Positions 26,634 through 34,934 of a DNA stretch of 64,000 nt are shown piece by piece. The translations under genes were made by a program, and so were the position numbers. Location of the stretch: assembly GCA_023442525.1 (NCBI GenBank), contig JAEZZA010000034.1:124001-188000 (forward strand), read 5' to 3'. The stretch comes from Bacteroidota bacterium (GTDB lineage: Bacteria; Bacteroidota; Bacteroidia; Bacteroidales; UBA10428). Below the pieces are notes generated by a model. The model searched no databases. It had not been told where the DNA came from and saw only the letters and a program-made list of their open reading frames with translations. Positions within the stretch are counted from its first letter, which is position 1, and every line of letters starts with the position of its first letter.

Positions 26634-27452
26634 ATGAAAATATTTAAAGGAATCAGCATGGCTGCCGGAGCATTGGCTATTCTGCTTGGAGCATGCGAAC
26701 CAATTGAAGAAAGGGAAACTCTCTCCAACAGTTTTGATCCAAATAAGATCGAACTGGAGGTAATACAGTCCACCCCAGGTGGAAATGAACTGAGTATCCG
26801 TATGAATACTCCCGGTATAGCAGGATATTGGGATTATGTTATCGATAACAAGTTTTCGGATCGCGTGGATGTTATTTATCCCATTCCGGGGATCAATACA
26901 TTCACATTTCATGTGACCACTCCCTATTTTGAAAATGGAGATGTTAGCAAACCGATCTACATTTCAAAAACCATTGATGTAAATATTTCACAACTGGATC
27001 ATGAATTGCCTGAAGCTTATTATAAGCTTGTTGGTGAAAACCTCGAAGGAAAAACGTGGGTTTTTGACGGCATAGGCGGCGATAACGGAAAATGGTGGTA
27101 CATGGTTGATCCGGCAAACTGGGGTGCTATGTGGTGGAATGCAGGTGGTGAATGCTGCCCTCCTTCCGACGCCTCGGGTAAAATGGTCTTTGATCTCAAC
27201 GCCGGTGCTAATTTCACCTATTACGCAAGTCCGGATGCTGAGCCTGTTACAGGCACTTCCTGGAAGTTCAACAGAGATTTCTCCAAGCTTACCATTACAG
27301 GCAATGCCAACATTCTTGGCTCTGAAGGAAGCGCCGGTAATGACAAAGTTTTCGAAATAAAGGAATTCACCCCGGAACGTCTGACGTTATTCGTATCGAA
27401 TGCTTCCGGCGGAACGGGTTGGGTATGGGTATTTGTACCCGAAGGTGATTAA
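26634..27452 (+). CDS. SusE/F-position surface lipoprotein of unknown ligand
   Basis: This 272-aa protein starts MKIFKGISMAAGALAILLGAC with a lipobox Cys at 21. I place the start at 26634, since an upstream in-frame ATG at 26490 lies inside the SusD gene. An N-terminal Ig-like half (about 30-125; IELEVIQSTPGGNELSI) is followed by a Trp-rich beta domain (WWYMVDPANWGAMWWNAGGE, then TYYASPDAEP and GWVWVFVPEGD). Its place as third gene after SusC/SusD and the exposed aromatics suggest a surface glycan-binding protein like SusE/SusF (inference). A strong terminator follows. Confidence 0.75.
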   Translation: MKIFKGISMAAGALAILLGACEPIEERETLSNSFDPNKIELEVIQSTPGGNELSIRMNTPGIAGYWDYVIDNKFSDRVDVIYPIPGINTFTFHVTTPYFENGDVSKPIYISKTIDVNISQLDHELPEAYYKLVGENLEGKTWVFDGIGGDNGKWWYMVDPANWGAMWWNAGGECCPPSDASGKMVFDLNAGANFTYYASPDAEPVTGTSWKFNRDFSKLTITGNANILGSEGSAGNDKVFEIKEFTPERLTLFVSNASGGTGWVWVFVPEGD

Positions 27453-27477
27453 TAATTTGTTAGGTTAGGGTTGTAGA

Positions 27478-27505
27478 AAAGCCGCGGGCAATTGCCCGCG
27501 GCTTT
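27478..27505. terminator. Strong bidirectional terminator
   Basis: AAAGCCGCGGGCAA/TTGCCCGCGGCTTT is a perfect 28-bp palindrome, with A and T runs outside. It separates the SusCD operon from convergent transketolase. Confidence 0.9.
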
Positions 27506-27518
27506 CTTATTTTGCTGT

Positions 27519-29552
27519 TTAGCGACCCAGCATTTCCAGGACAAGCTTTGCTACATTATCTGCAGTAAATCCGAATTTTTCATCCAGAACTTTATAGGGC
27601 GCTGAGTAGCCGAAATGATCAAGGCCGAATACCTTGCCATTAATACCTGCCAGCGACTGCATTGTGGAAGGCAATCCTGCAGTGAGTCCGAATACAGGAA
27701 CTCCGGGATTGAGTACTTCTTGCTGGTATTTCAAGTCTTGCATACGGAAAAGTCCTTCCGACGGAGCCGATACAACCTTTACACGTATACCTTTCTCCTC
27801 GAGTTTGGCCGCACCGGCCATTTGTGTTGAAACTTCCGATCCGTTGGCAACTAATATCACGTCGGGTTTATCGGCATCTTTAACTATGTAGGCACCTTTT
27901 GAAATTTTAGCGGCTTCATTAATGCGTGCCGATTCGTTAAATGCAGGAAGGGTGGGGACATTCTGCCGGGTAAGCAACAAAGCTGTAGGCGTTATTGTGT
28001 TTTCCATGGCCAGCTTCCATGCATGAGTGGTTTCGTGAACATCCGCGGGCCTCAGCACAAGCATGCTGTTTTGGCCGTGATGATTCTTGAGCTGCTCCAT
28101 GAGCCTGATCTGTGCTTCGTGTTCCACGGGCTGATGCGTAGGACCATCTTCACCAACTCGGAATGCATCATGCGTCCACACATATTTCACGGGCAATCCC
28201 ATGAGGGCTGCAAGACGCACTGCCGGTTTCATATAATCGGAAAACACGAAGAAAGTTCCGCAGGCAACCCATATACCGCCATGAAGCGCAATACCGTTTG
28301 AAATGGCTGCCATGGTTAATTCGGAAACACCGGCCTGAAGGAAAGCACCGCTAAAATCATCTTTCATAAATGCTTTGGTATTTTTCAGGAATCCGTCGGT
28401 TTTATCACTGTTTGACAAATCGGCCGACGTTACTATCATGTTTTCCACGTTCTTTGCCAGCCATGCCAGAACCGTGCTGGAAGCAGCCCGGGTAGCAATA
28501 TCATCCTTTTGTGCAATGTCAGGCACATTAATTACCGGAGGATTTCCAGAGAAAAACTGATCCAGCTTCCCGGCAAGTTCCGGGTTCTGAGATGCCCACT
28601 TTTTTTCTTCTTCTTTTCTTTTCTGAGCTTCCCTGGTCTTCTTTTCAATTATTTCTTTATAATATTCTGCAACCTCATCAAATATAACGAACGGATCGGC
28701 AGGATTTCCGCCCAGGTTTTCGATGCTCTTTTCAAACGATGCACCGGCTTCGCCAAGAGGCATTCCATGTGTAGAAGTCTGCCGTTCAAAATTCTTTCCG
28801 TCGGAAGTCAGGGCACCTTTACCCATTATGGTTTTTCCAATGATCAGGGTAGGACGTGATTTTTCCTGTGTTGCTTTATGCAAAGCTGCCCTTATTTCGT
28901 CCTGATCGTTACCTTCGATGGTAAGCACCTGCCAGCCCCATGCCATATATTTGGCAGCAGTATCTTCGTTAGTGACTGCCGAAGTGGTTGTGGAAAGCTG
29001 AATATCATTTGAATCAAAGAACATGATCAGGTTGTGAAGTCCCAGGTATCCTGCAATACGTCCGGCAGCCTGTGATATTTCTTCCTGTACGCCACCGTCG
29101 GATATGTAGGCATATATTTTATGCGACATCCATTCTCCGAAACGTGCACATAAAAACCTTTCGGCAATAGCAGCTCCAACAGCCATAGTGTGACCCTGGC
29201 CAAGTGGACCCGAAGTATTTTCAACTCCGCGCTGTACGTCTAATTCCGGGTGGCCCGGTGTGCAGCTTCCCCATTGCCTGAAATTCCTGATATCATCAAT
29301 TGAAAATTTGCCGGTAAGGGTTAAAATCGAATACAACATTGGCGACATGTGACCCGGATCGAGAAAGAACCGATCGCGATTCCTCCAACTCATATCGGTC
29401 GGATCCCAGTTGAGAAATTCGGAATACAAAATGTTGATAAAGTCGGCGCCACCCATGGCACCACCGGGATGACCCGATTTGGCTTTTTCTACCATTGCCG
29501 CCGATAAAATTCGGATATTGTCTGCAGCTTTTTGAATAACTTCTTTTTTCAT
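27519..29552 (-). CDS. tkt: Transketolase
   Basis: Transketolase moves two-carbon ketol units between sugar phosphates in the non-oxidative pentose phosphate pathway, using thiamine diphosphate. The 677-aa length is normal. Motifs seen: AKSGHPGGAMGGADF (active-site His), DPGHMSPMLYS, the GPLGQGHTMAVG loop, the cofactor motif SDGGVQEEISQAAGRIAGYL ending in FFDSND, and the C-terminal domain with VWTHDAFRVGEDGPTHQPVEH. The variant SDGG in place of GDG is, as I recall, normal for Bacteroidota. A LacI-type site lies over its promoter, identical in its core to the sites at the xylan locus, so supply of xylulose-5-phosphate capacity may be tied to xylan use (inference). Confidence 0.96.
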   Translation of the reverse strand: MKKEVIQKAADNIRILSAAMVEKAKSGHPGGAMGGADFINILYSEFLNWDPTDMSWRNRDRFFLDPGHMSPMLYSILTLTGKFSIDDIRNFRQWGSCTPGHPELDVQRGVENTSGPLGQGHTMAVGAAIAERFLCARFGEWMSHKIYAYISDGGVQEEISQAAGRIAGYLGLHNLIMFFDSNDIQLSTTTSAVTNEDTAAKYMAWGWQVLTIEGNDQDEIRAALHKATQEKSRPTLIIGKTIMGKGALTSDGKNFERQTSTHGMPLGEAGASFEKSIENLGGNPADPFVIFDEVAEYYKEIIEKKTREAQKRKEEEKKWASQNPELAGKLDQFFSGNPPVINVPDIAQKDDIATRAASSTVLAWLAKNVENMIVTSADLSNSDKTDGFLKNTKAFMKDDFSGAFLQAGVSELTMAAISNGIALHGGIWVACGTFFVFSDYMKPAVRLAALMGLPVKYVWTHDAFRVGEDGPTHQPVEHEAQIRLMEQLKNHHGQNSMLVLRPADVHETTHAWKLAMENTITPTALLLTRQNVPTLPAFNESARINEAAKISKGAYIVKDADKPDVILVANGSEVSTQMAGAAKLEEKGIRVKVVSAPSEGLFRMQDLKYQQEVLNPGVPVFGLTAGLPSTMQSLAGINGKVFGLDHFGYSAPYKVLDEKFGFTADNVAKLVLEMLGR

Positions 29553-29619
29553 GATATGTATTTTTAGTCCCCCAACCTCCTTAATAAAGGAATATCCAGC
29601 CGGAGGATAAGGTATTTTA

Positions 29620-29652
29620 CAAATATAAAAGTAAATTATTCAATCGGTTGCA
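29620..29652 (-). promoter_or_regulatory. Transketolase promoter with LacI-type operator
   Basis: Minus-strand -7 box TATATTTG (29627-29620) matches the consensus. TTCAATCGGTTGCA at 29639-29652 shares 12 of 14 bases with the dyad TGCAATCGGTTGCA found at the SusC promoter (51885-51898). It covers the region where RNA polymerase contacts -20 to -35, so binding should repress. Confidence 0.6.
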
Positions 29653-29706
29653 GCGGTACCGGAATTTTTGTTTTATTTGTAATTTTGAAAAGTCATAAAA
29701 TACAAC

Positions 29707-30804
29707 ATGAGCCTCCAATGTGGAATTATAGGAATTGCCAATACCGGTAAAACAACTATTTTCAATTGTATGTCGAATGTAAAAGCCGAAACATCCAATT
29801 TTGCTTTTACATCAAATAAATCCAACATCGGAGTCATCCATGTCCCGGATCAGCGCCTTTACGAACTGGAAAAACTGGTTCCCACCCAGCGCGTTGTGCC
29901 TGCCACGGTTGAGATAGTAGATATACCCGGGCTGACAAAGGGAGCCAATCAGGGCGAAGGTGTTGGAAACAAATTCCTGGCCGATATACGGAATACCGAT
30001 GCGCTTATTCACGTGCTCCGTTGTTTCGACGACGATAACCTGCCTCACGTCGAAGGATCTGTGGATCCGGTACGTGATATCGAAACCATTGACTTTGAAC
30101 TGCAGGTGAAGGACCTTGAAAGCGTGGAAAAGAAAATGCAGAGGCTCGAAAAAACAGCCAAATCGGGCGATAAGGATGCTAAACAAGGCCTTGAAGTTCT
30201 GGCAAAAGTAAAAGCTAAACTTGAATCGTTTGGCAATATTCGGGATTTGAAACTCGAAAGCCAGGAGAAGAAATATATTGACGATCTCTTTCTTCTTACG
30301 GTGAAGCCTGTGATGTTTGTATGCAATGTTGATGATGCATCGGCCTCAAAGGGAAATTCCTATGTTGAGAAGGTCAGAGAACACCTCAAAGACCGTGATG
30401 TGGAAATACTGGTTGTGGCAGCCCGGCTTGAAGCTGAAATAGCCGATTTTGATAACGACGACGACCGCATGCTGTTTCTGGCCGATGCTGGATTGACCGA
30501 ACCCGGAGTGAACCGGATCGTTCGTTCGGCCTATTCCATGTTAAATCTGCTATCGTTTTTCACGGTTGGAGCAGACGAAATCAGGGCATGGACCATACAT
30601 AAGGGAATGACCGCACCGCAAGCTGCCGGAGCAATACATAGCGATCTCGAAAGAGGCTTTATACGAGCCGAGGTTATTAAATACGATGATTTCATGACTT
30701 ACAAATCCGAACTCGCCTGCAAAGAGAAAGGAAAGCTGATGATTGAGGGAAAGAACTACGTCGTAAGTGATGGCGATATCCTGCACATACGTTTCAATGT
30801 TTAA
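29707..30804 (+). CDS. ychF: YchF-type P-loop ATPase
   Basis: YchF/OLA1 proteins are TRAFAC-class ATPases linked to translation and stress. The 365-aa protein has the P-loop GIANTGKTT (8-16), the Walker B region VDIPGLTKGANQGEGVGN, the helical insertion (about 130-200), a G4 motif NVDD where the family usually has NxxE, and the C-terminal TGS domain (RAWTIHKGMTAPQAAGAIHS, then DGDILHIRFNV). The Glu-to-Asp change in G4 is conservative. A -7 box TAATTTTG lies at 29680-29687. The 3' end overlaps the start of the next gene by 8 bp. Confidence 0.93.
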   Translation: MSLQCGIIGIANTGKTTIFNCMSNVKAETSNFAFTSNKSNIGVIHVPDQRLYELEKLVPTQRVVPATVEIVDIPGLTKGANQGEGVGNKFLADIRNTDALIHVLRCFDDDNLPHVEGSVDPVRDIETIDFELQVKDLESVEKKMQRLEKTAKSGDKDAKQGLEVLAKVKAKLESFGNIRDLKLESQEKKYIDDLFLLTVKPVMFVCNVDDASASKGNSYVEKVREHLKDRDVEILVVAARLEAEIADFDNDDDRMLFLADAGLTEPGVNRIVRSAYSMLNLLSFFTVGADEIRAWTIHKGMTAPQAAGAIHSDLERGFIRAEVIKYDDFMTYKSELACKEKGKLMIEGKNYVVSDGDILHIRFNV

Positions 30805-32467
30805 TTACAGATGGCTGTCGATTAATGCATTCATTTTTATTTTAACCTGTTTCGTTAATGTAACAGGGCAGGAAATCGAATTAAAACAGGAAAAAGCAAC
30901 AGAGTTATTATCCGAAAGAGGTGAGATCATAATCAGATTCCGAAAACCCGAAAGTTTAAGTCTGGAAGTAATTAACCTTTATCTTTCCATTGATAATTTT
31001 GACAACGATACCATAACAGCCTACGCTAATGCTACGGGCTTCGAATGGTTTACCAGGCAGGCTATACCATTTAAAATCATTGATCCGCCATCGCTCAAAA
31101 TGCATCTGAAAAGTTCCGGCTTGTACGTGCCGGCTTATCCCACTTATTCTGAATATGTGAACCTGATGAACTCTTTTGTCCGTGATTACCCGGATATATG
31201 TACCATCAGCGAATTCGGCACATCGGTCGACGGGCGTAAATTGCTGGCAATTAAAATCACAGATGAACCCGCAGTAAAAGAAAATGAGCCCGTCTTACTA
31301 TATTCTGCAACCATGCATGGTGATGAACCACTCGGATTTGTACTCATGCTAAAGCTGATCCGGTATCTGTTGGAGGATTATCCAACCGATCCGCTTATCA
31401 GGGAACTCATCAACAATACCGAGATTTGGATCAATCCTCTGGCTAATCCCGACGGTGCTTACTTTGTCTCCGATACATCCATATATGGAGCAAAGCGGTT
31501 TAACCGGAATAACATCGACCTGAACCGTGATTTCCCGCGGATATCACTGTTGAATCCTGATACTTCGAACCTGCAGCCCGAAACACGTTACATGATTAAC
31601 CTGATGAAACGGATAAATCCCACGCTGGCAGCGAATTTTCATGGAGGGGCCGAAGTGGTTAACTATCCATGGGATTCATGGGCTAAAGATCATCCCGATC
31701 GGTCGTGGTACCGGAAAATATCACGTGCATATGTCGATACGGTACATGCACATGCACCTGCGGGATATATGACCTTTGGGGATGACGGGATTACAAGGGG
31801 AGTCGACTGGTACCAGGTAAATGGCGGACGGCAGGATTATGTAAACTATTATTTATATGGACGTGAAGTCACCATTGAGCTTTCCAATGATAAAATTCCA
31901 CCGGACAGTGAAATCGAAAATTACTGGAATTATAACCGGAGGAGCCTGATCAGGTATATTGCCGCCGCACATACTGGTTTCAGGGGGTCGGTAACAGATT
32001 CGTCAAGTGGCGAGGCTGTTATAGCAAATATCCGGGTTAATGATCACGACAGAGATAACTCATTTGTATTTTCAGATGAAGCCGGTTATTATTTCAGGCT
32101 GATTGATGAGGGTATTTATGAGGTTGAAATCTCAGCTCCGGGATATAAAGACAAGGTGATATTAGTATCTGTGCCTAAAGACGGAGTGACAAGGGTGGAC
32201 GCTGAACTCGAGAAGGATTTCGATCTTCGGATATATCCCAATCCATTCCGTGATAAGATTAAACTGATTATACCGTTTACGGGAAACACTCTTAAAATAA
32301 CATTTATCGATGTATCGGGCCGAAAGGTGAAGATCATTGAATACCCGGTAACCTATTCGGGTGAACATGAAATTCCTGTTAAGAATTTATCACCGGGATA
32401 TTATATTATTCGTATAAGTAATGGAAATCAGACCCGACAATTCAAAGCAATACGTTCACCAGAATAA
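30797..32467 (+). CDS. M14 zinc carboxypeptidase, type IX secreted
   Basis: This 556-aa secreted metallopeptidase has a signal peptide (INAFIFILTCFVNVTGQ). An N-terminal beta domain is followed by the M14 catalytic domain (about 115-400) with zinc ligands HGDE (174-177), the NIDLNRDFP substrate block, the third ligand in NFHGGAEVVNYPWD, and the general-base Glu in EVTIELSNDKIPP. A carboxypeptidase-regulatory-like domain (FRGSVTDSSSGEAVIANI) and a type A sorting tail (RIYPNPFRDKI ... LSPGYYIIRISNG) follow. It trims C-terminal residues from peptides at the surface or outside the cell. I chose 30797 rather than 30767 because it puts the signal peptide at the N-terminus. Confidence 0.92.
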   Translation: MFNYRWLSINAFIFILTCFVNVTGQEIELKQEKATELLSERGEIIIRFRKPESLSLEVINLYLSIDNFDNDTITAYANATGFEWFTRQAIPFKIIDPPSLKMHLKSSGLYVPAYPTYSEYVNLMNSFVRDYPDICTISEFGTSVDGRKLLAIKITDEPAVKENEPVLLYSATMHGDEPLGFVLMLKLIRYLLEDYPTDPLIRELINNTEIWINPLANPDGAYFVSDTSIYGAKRFNRNNIDLNRDFPRISLLNPDTSNLQPETRYMINLMKRINPTLAANFHGGAEVVNYPWDSWAKDHPDRSWYRKISRAYVDTVHAHAPAGYMTFGDDGITRGVDWYQVNGGRQDYVNYYLYGREVTIELSNDKIPPDSEIENYWNYNRRSLIRYIAAAHTGFRGSVTDSSSGEAVIANIRVNDHDRDNSFVFSDEAGYYFRLIDEGIYEVEISAPGYKDKVILVSVPKDGVTRVDAELEKDFDLRIYPNPFRDKIKLIIPFTGNTLKITFIDVSGRKVKIIEYPVTYSGEHEIPVKNLSPGYYIIRISNGNQTRQFKAIRSPE

Positions 32468-32487
32468 TCATTAACTAACAATGCGTT

Positions 32488-32856
32488 ATGTACCGCCGGC
32501 TATTCAACTTCTCAGCTACTATCCTGACACTTCTTACAGCCAACCTTCTGACAACATGGATCACCGATAAACTCATCAGTTACAAATGGGAAATCAGGCC
32601 ACTCAGGTTTACTTTGATATCCATGGGAATAATTGCTGTCATTTTCTATCCGCTTTTTATGTGGCTTGAGGGGTGGGTGGATCAGTTCTCACGACGATTT
32701 GTAAAGGCAGGGAAAGGACTGGCCGGTAAATATGTGGGACTGATATTGATGTTCATTGCCGGGTTGTTTATTCTCATGTGCTTTTACGCCCACATGTGGT
32801 ACGGCATCAATGTGGTAAAAATGGTTTTTAACGGGACGTTTATCAGGAGTCTGTAG
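32488..32856 (+). CDS. Small three-helix membrane protein, unknown
   Basis: The 122-aa protein has hydrophobic segments near 10-24 (TILTLLTANLLTTWI), 42-62 (LISMGIIAVIFYPLFMWLEG) and 84-105 (YVGLILMFIAGLFILMCFYAHMWYG), separated by basic loops (QFSRRFVKAGKG). No family is recognised. It lies 20 bp after the M14 peptidase on the same strand and may be co-transcribed. Confidence 0.65.
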   Translation: MYRRLFNFSATILTLLTANLLTTWITDKLISYKWEIRPLRFTLISMGIIAVIFYPLFMWLEGWVDQFSRRFVKAGKGLAGKYVGLILMFIAGLFILMCFYAHMWYGINVVKMVFNGTFIRSL

Positions 32857-32904
32857 TTTTGCAGTCGTGCAGTCGAATCAAGGCGGGTCATTGCCAGCGT
32901 TTTC

Positions 32905-34113
32905 CTACCAATAAAATATGGTACCGTCTTCTTTCCGGTTAACGGGTAATGAAGCCATTACGTAGGGGTATTTTGCGGCTTTGGCTTCATCTATATCGAT
33001 GCCAATTCCCGGAGTATCATCAATGGTGAGAAAACCTTTGTCGAATTTATAGTTCACTCTGAATACGTCGTTCACTATTTCCTGGTGAGGCATATATTCC
33101 TGGATACCGAAATTATTTATGGCGAGGTTAAAATGTATACTCGCTGCCAGGTTAACGGGAGAAAGATCGGTAGCGCCATGGAAACCTGTCTGAATGTGAT
33201 AAACCGAAGCAAAATCCGCAACTTTCTTCACATGGGTTATCCCGCCGCCATGGCATACAGGCATTCTCACAAAGTCGATCAGTTGTTCCGTGATCAATGT
33301 AGTATAGTCATAAACCGAATTGAATACTTCGCCAATGGCTATGGGAGTTGACGACTGGTTGCGAATGATCCGCAGGCCTTCCTGTAATTCACCGCTGACC
33401 GGATCTTCGAGCCAGAAAAGATGAAAAGGTTCGAGCGATTTTGCCAGCCTTGCTGCTTCAACCGGTGTGCAGCGGTGATGCACATCGTGCAGGAGATGAA
33501 TTTCATTCCCAAATACTTCCCGCGCTTTTTCAAAAACAACAGGTATGTAGTCGAGATATTTTGAAGTACTCCATGTTTCGACTTTCGGAATTCCCTTATG
33601 GGCAGGTTCATAAAAACCTTTTTCCTTTGTGACTCCATACGCATCAGCTATACCCGGAATTCCCGATTGCAGTCGCACGGCATGGAAACCCTTTTCTTTT
33701 TCTTTCCCGGCGTTCTGAATGGTCTCGTCAAGATTTTTTCCGTTGGCATGGGCATAAACCATCACTTTTTCACGGCTTATGCCTCCAAGCAGGTTGTATA
33801 GGGGAGTATTCAGAGCTTTTCCCTTAAGATCCCACAAGGCCATATCAATTGCCGATAACGCGGTCATAGCAACCGCACCTCTTTTCCAATATACGCCACG
33901 GTAAAAATAGTGCCAGATGTCTTCGGTATTGCGTGCATCCATACCAATCAGCGACGGTATGCAATAGCTTTCCAGAAAAGAGGCAACCGGCTTTTCCATA
34001 CCATTCAGGGTGGCATCACCAAGTCCGTAAATTCCTTCGTCGGTAATAATTTTTAAAGTAACAAAATTCCGACCCGGACAGGTCACTATTACTTTAGCAT
34101 CCGTTATTTTCAT
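32905..34113 (-). CDS. manD: D-mannonate dehydratase, enolase superfamily (ManD/RspA type)
   Basis: This 402-aa member of the mandelate racemase/muconate lactonising group should convert D-mannonate to 2-keto-3-deoxygluconate. Metal ligands are visible in LLHDVHHR, FWLEDP and IAIGEVFN. The ManD-specific blocks are also present: YHIQTGFHGATDLSPVN, the DVHH Asp-x-His pair and the conserved start MKITDAKVIVTCPGRNFV. It is the last gene of the lacI-GH67-SDR-manD series. Its substrate would be the product of glucuronate released by the GH67 and GH115 enzymes after isomerisation and reduction. RspA-like members with low activity exist, but the neighbourhood strongly favours a true mannonate dehydratase. 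Confidence 0.9.
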   Translation of the reverse strand: MKITDAKVIVTCPGRNFVTLKIITDEGIYGLGDATLNGMEKPVASFLESYCIPSLIGMDARNTEDIWHYFYRGVYWKRGAVAMTALSAIDMALWDLKGKALNTPLYNLLGGISREKVMVYAHANGKNLDETIQNAGKEKEKGFHAVRLQSGIPGIADAYGVTKEKGFYEPAHKGIPKVETWSTSKYLDYIPVVFEKAREVFGNEIHLLHDVHHRCTPVEAARLAKSLEPFHLFWLEDPVSGELQEGLRIIRNQSSTPIAIGEVFNSVYDYTTLITEQLIDFVRMPVCHGGGITHVKKVADFASVYHIQTGFHGATDLSPVNLAASIHFNLAINNFGIQEYMPHQEIVNDVFRVNYKFDKGFLTIDDTPGIGIDIDEAKAAKYPYVMASLPVNRKEDGTIFYW

Positions 34114-34163
34114 TAATGTTTTCAGATTTAGCCTGCAAACTATAACCTATAGGCAACAGCCAT

Positions 34164-34925
34164 TTAAAATCCTATCGAATTTCCTCCATCAACCGGCAGC
34201 ACAACTCCTGTAATAAAACTTGATGCTTCGGTGGCAAGAAACAAAGCAGCTCCTGCAATTTCATCAACCGACCCCAACCGTCCCAGTGGCGTGCGTCCAA
34301 ATACTTTTCGGGCACGTTCAGGATCGTTATTGAGTGCTTTTGAAGACATCTCCGTTTCAATAAATCCCGGTGCTATGCAGTTCACACGAACACCCATTGG
34401 TGAAAGTTCAACCGCCATGGCACGCGTCATTCCTTCAACGGCCGACTTAGCCGCAGAATAGGCAATAACCAGCGGAATACCGTAACGCGAAGCCATGGAA
34501 CTGATATTGATAATACTTCCTTTCCCGGCTTTAATCATTATTTTGGATACCTCCCTGCTCAATGAGAAGACTGCTGACTGGTTAGTAAGGATTACTTTCT
34601 GGAATTCCTCATCAGTTACTTCATGTATCGGCTTTTTCAGGTGAATACCGGCATTATTTACCAGCACGTCGATGCGATAGTATTTTTCAACTATTTCTTC
34701 AACCAGTCGTGGAATTTCGTCAAGCCTGGTCACGTCAAACCTGATGCATTCGGCCAGTTCACCAAGACAGCCACAGGCTTCATTGAGTTTAGCATTGTCG
34801 CGGCCAATCAATATGCATCGAATATTGTTTTCGACGAACTTCCTGGCTATGGCAAATCCTATGCCTGAAGCACCGCCGGTGATAATGGCTGTTTCATAAT
34901 TGCCTGTATGTTGGGTTGCACTCAT
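34164..34925 (-). CDS. SDR oxidoreductase, probable D-fructuronate/D-mannonate reductase
   Basis: The 253-aa protein is a classical short-chain dehydrogenase: the cofactor site TGGASGIGFAIA (17-28), NNAGIH, catalytic Ser in INISSMAS, Tyr-x-x-x-Lys in YSAAKSAVEG, and the C-terminal IAPGFIETEM ... ITGVVLPVDGG. The sequence alone fits many substrates. Its position, 50 bp before mannonate dehydratase and 9 bp after the GH67 alpha-glucuronidase in the same direction, points to reduction of D-fructuronate to D-mannonate in place of a UxuB-type enzyme (inference). A uronate isomerase (UxaC) for the preceding step is not in the window. Confidence 0.8.
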   Translation of the reverse strand: MSATQHTGNYETAIITGGASGIGFAIARKFVENNIRCILIGRDNAKLNEACGCLGELAECIRFDVTRLDEIPRLVEEIVEKYYRIDVLVNNAGIHLKKPIHEVTDEEFQKVILTNQSAVFSLSREVSKIMIKAGKGSIINISSMASRYGIPLVIAYSAAKSAVEGMTRAMAVELSPMGVRVNCIAPGFIETEMSSKALNNDPERARKVFGRTPLGRLGSVDEIAGAALFLATEASSFITGVVLPVDGGNSIGF

Positions 34926-34934
34926 TTTTGCATT

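Noticed and set aside
32857..32904. Tandem GCAGTCGT direct repeat
   Set aside because: Only two copies of 7-8 bases; chance is a sufficient explanation.
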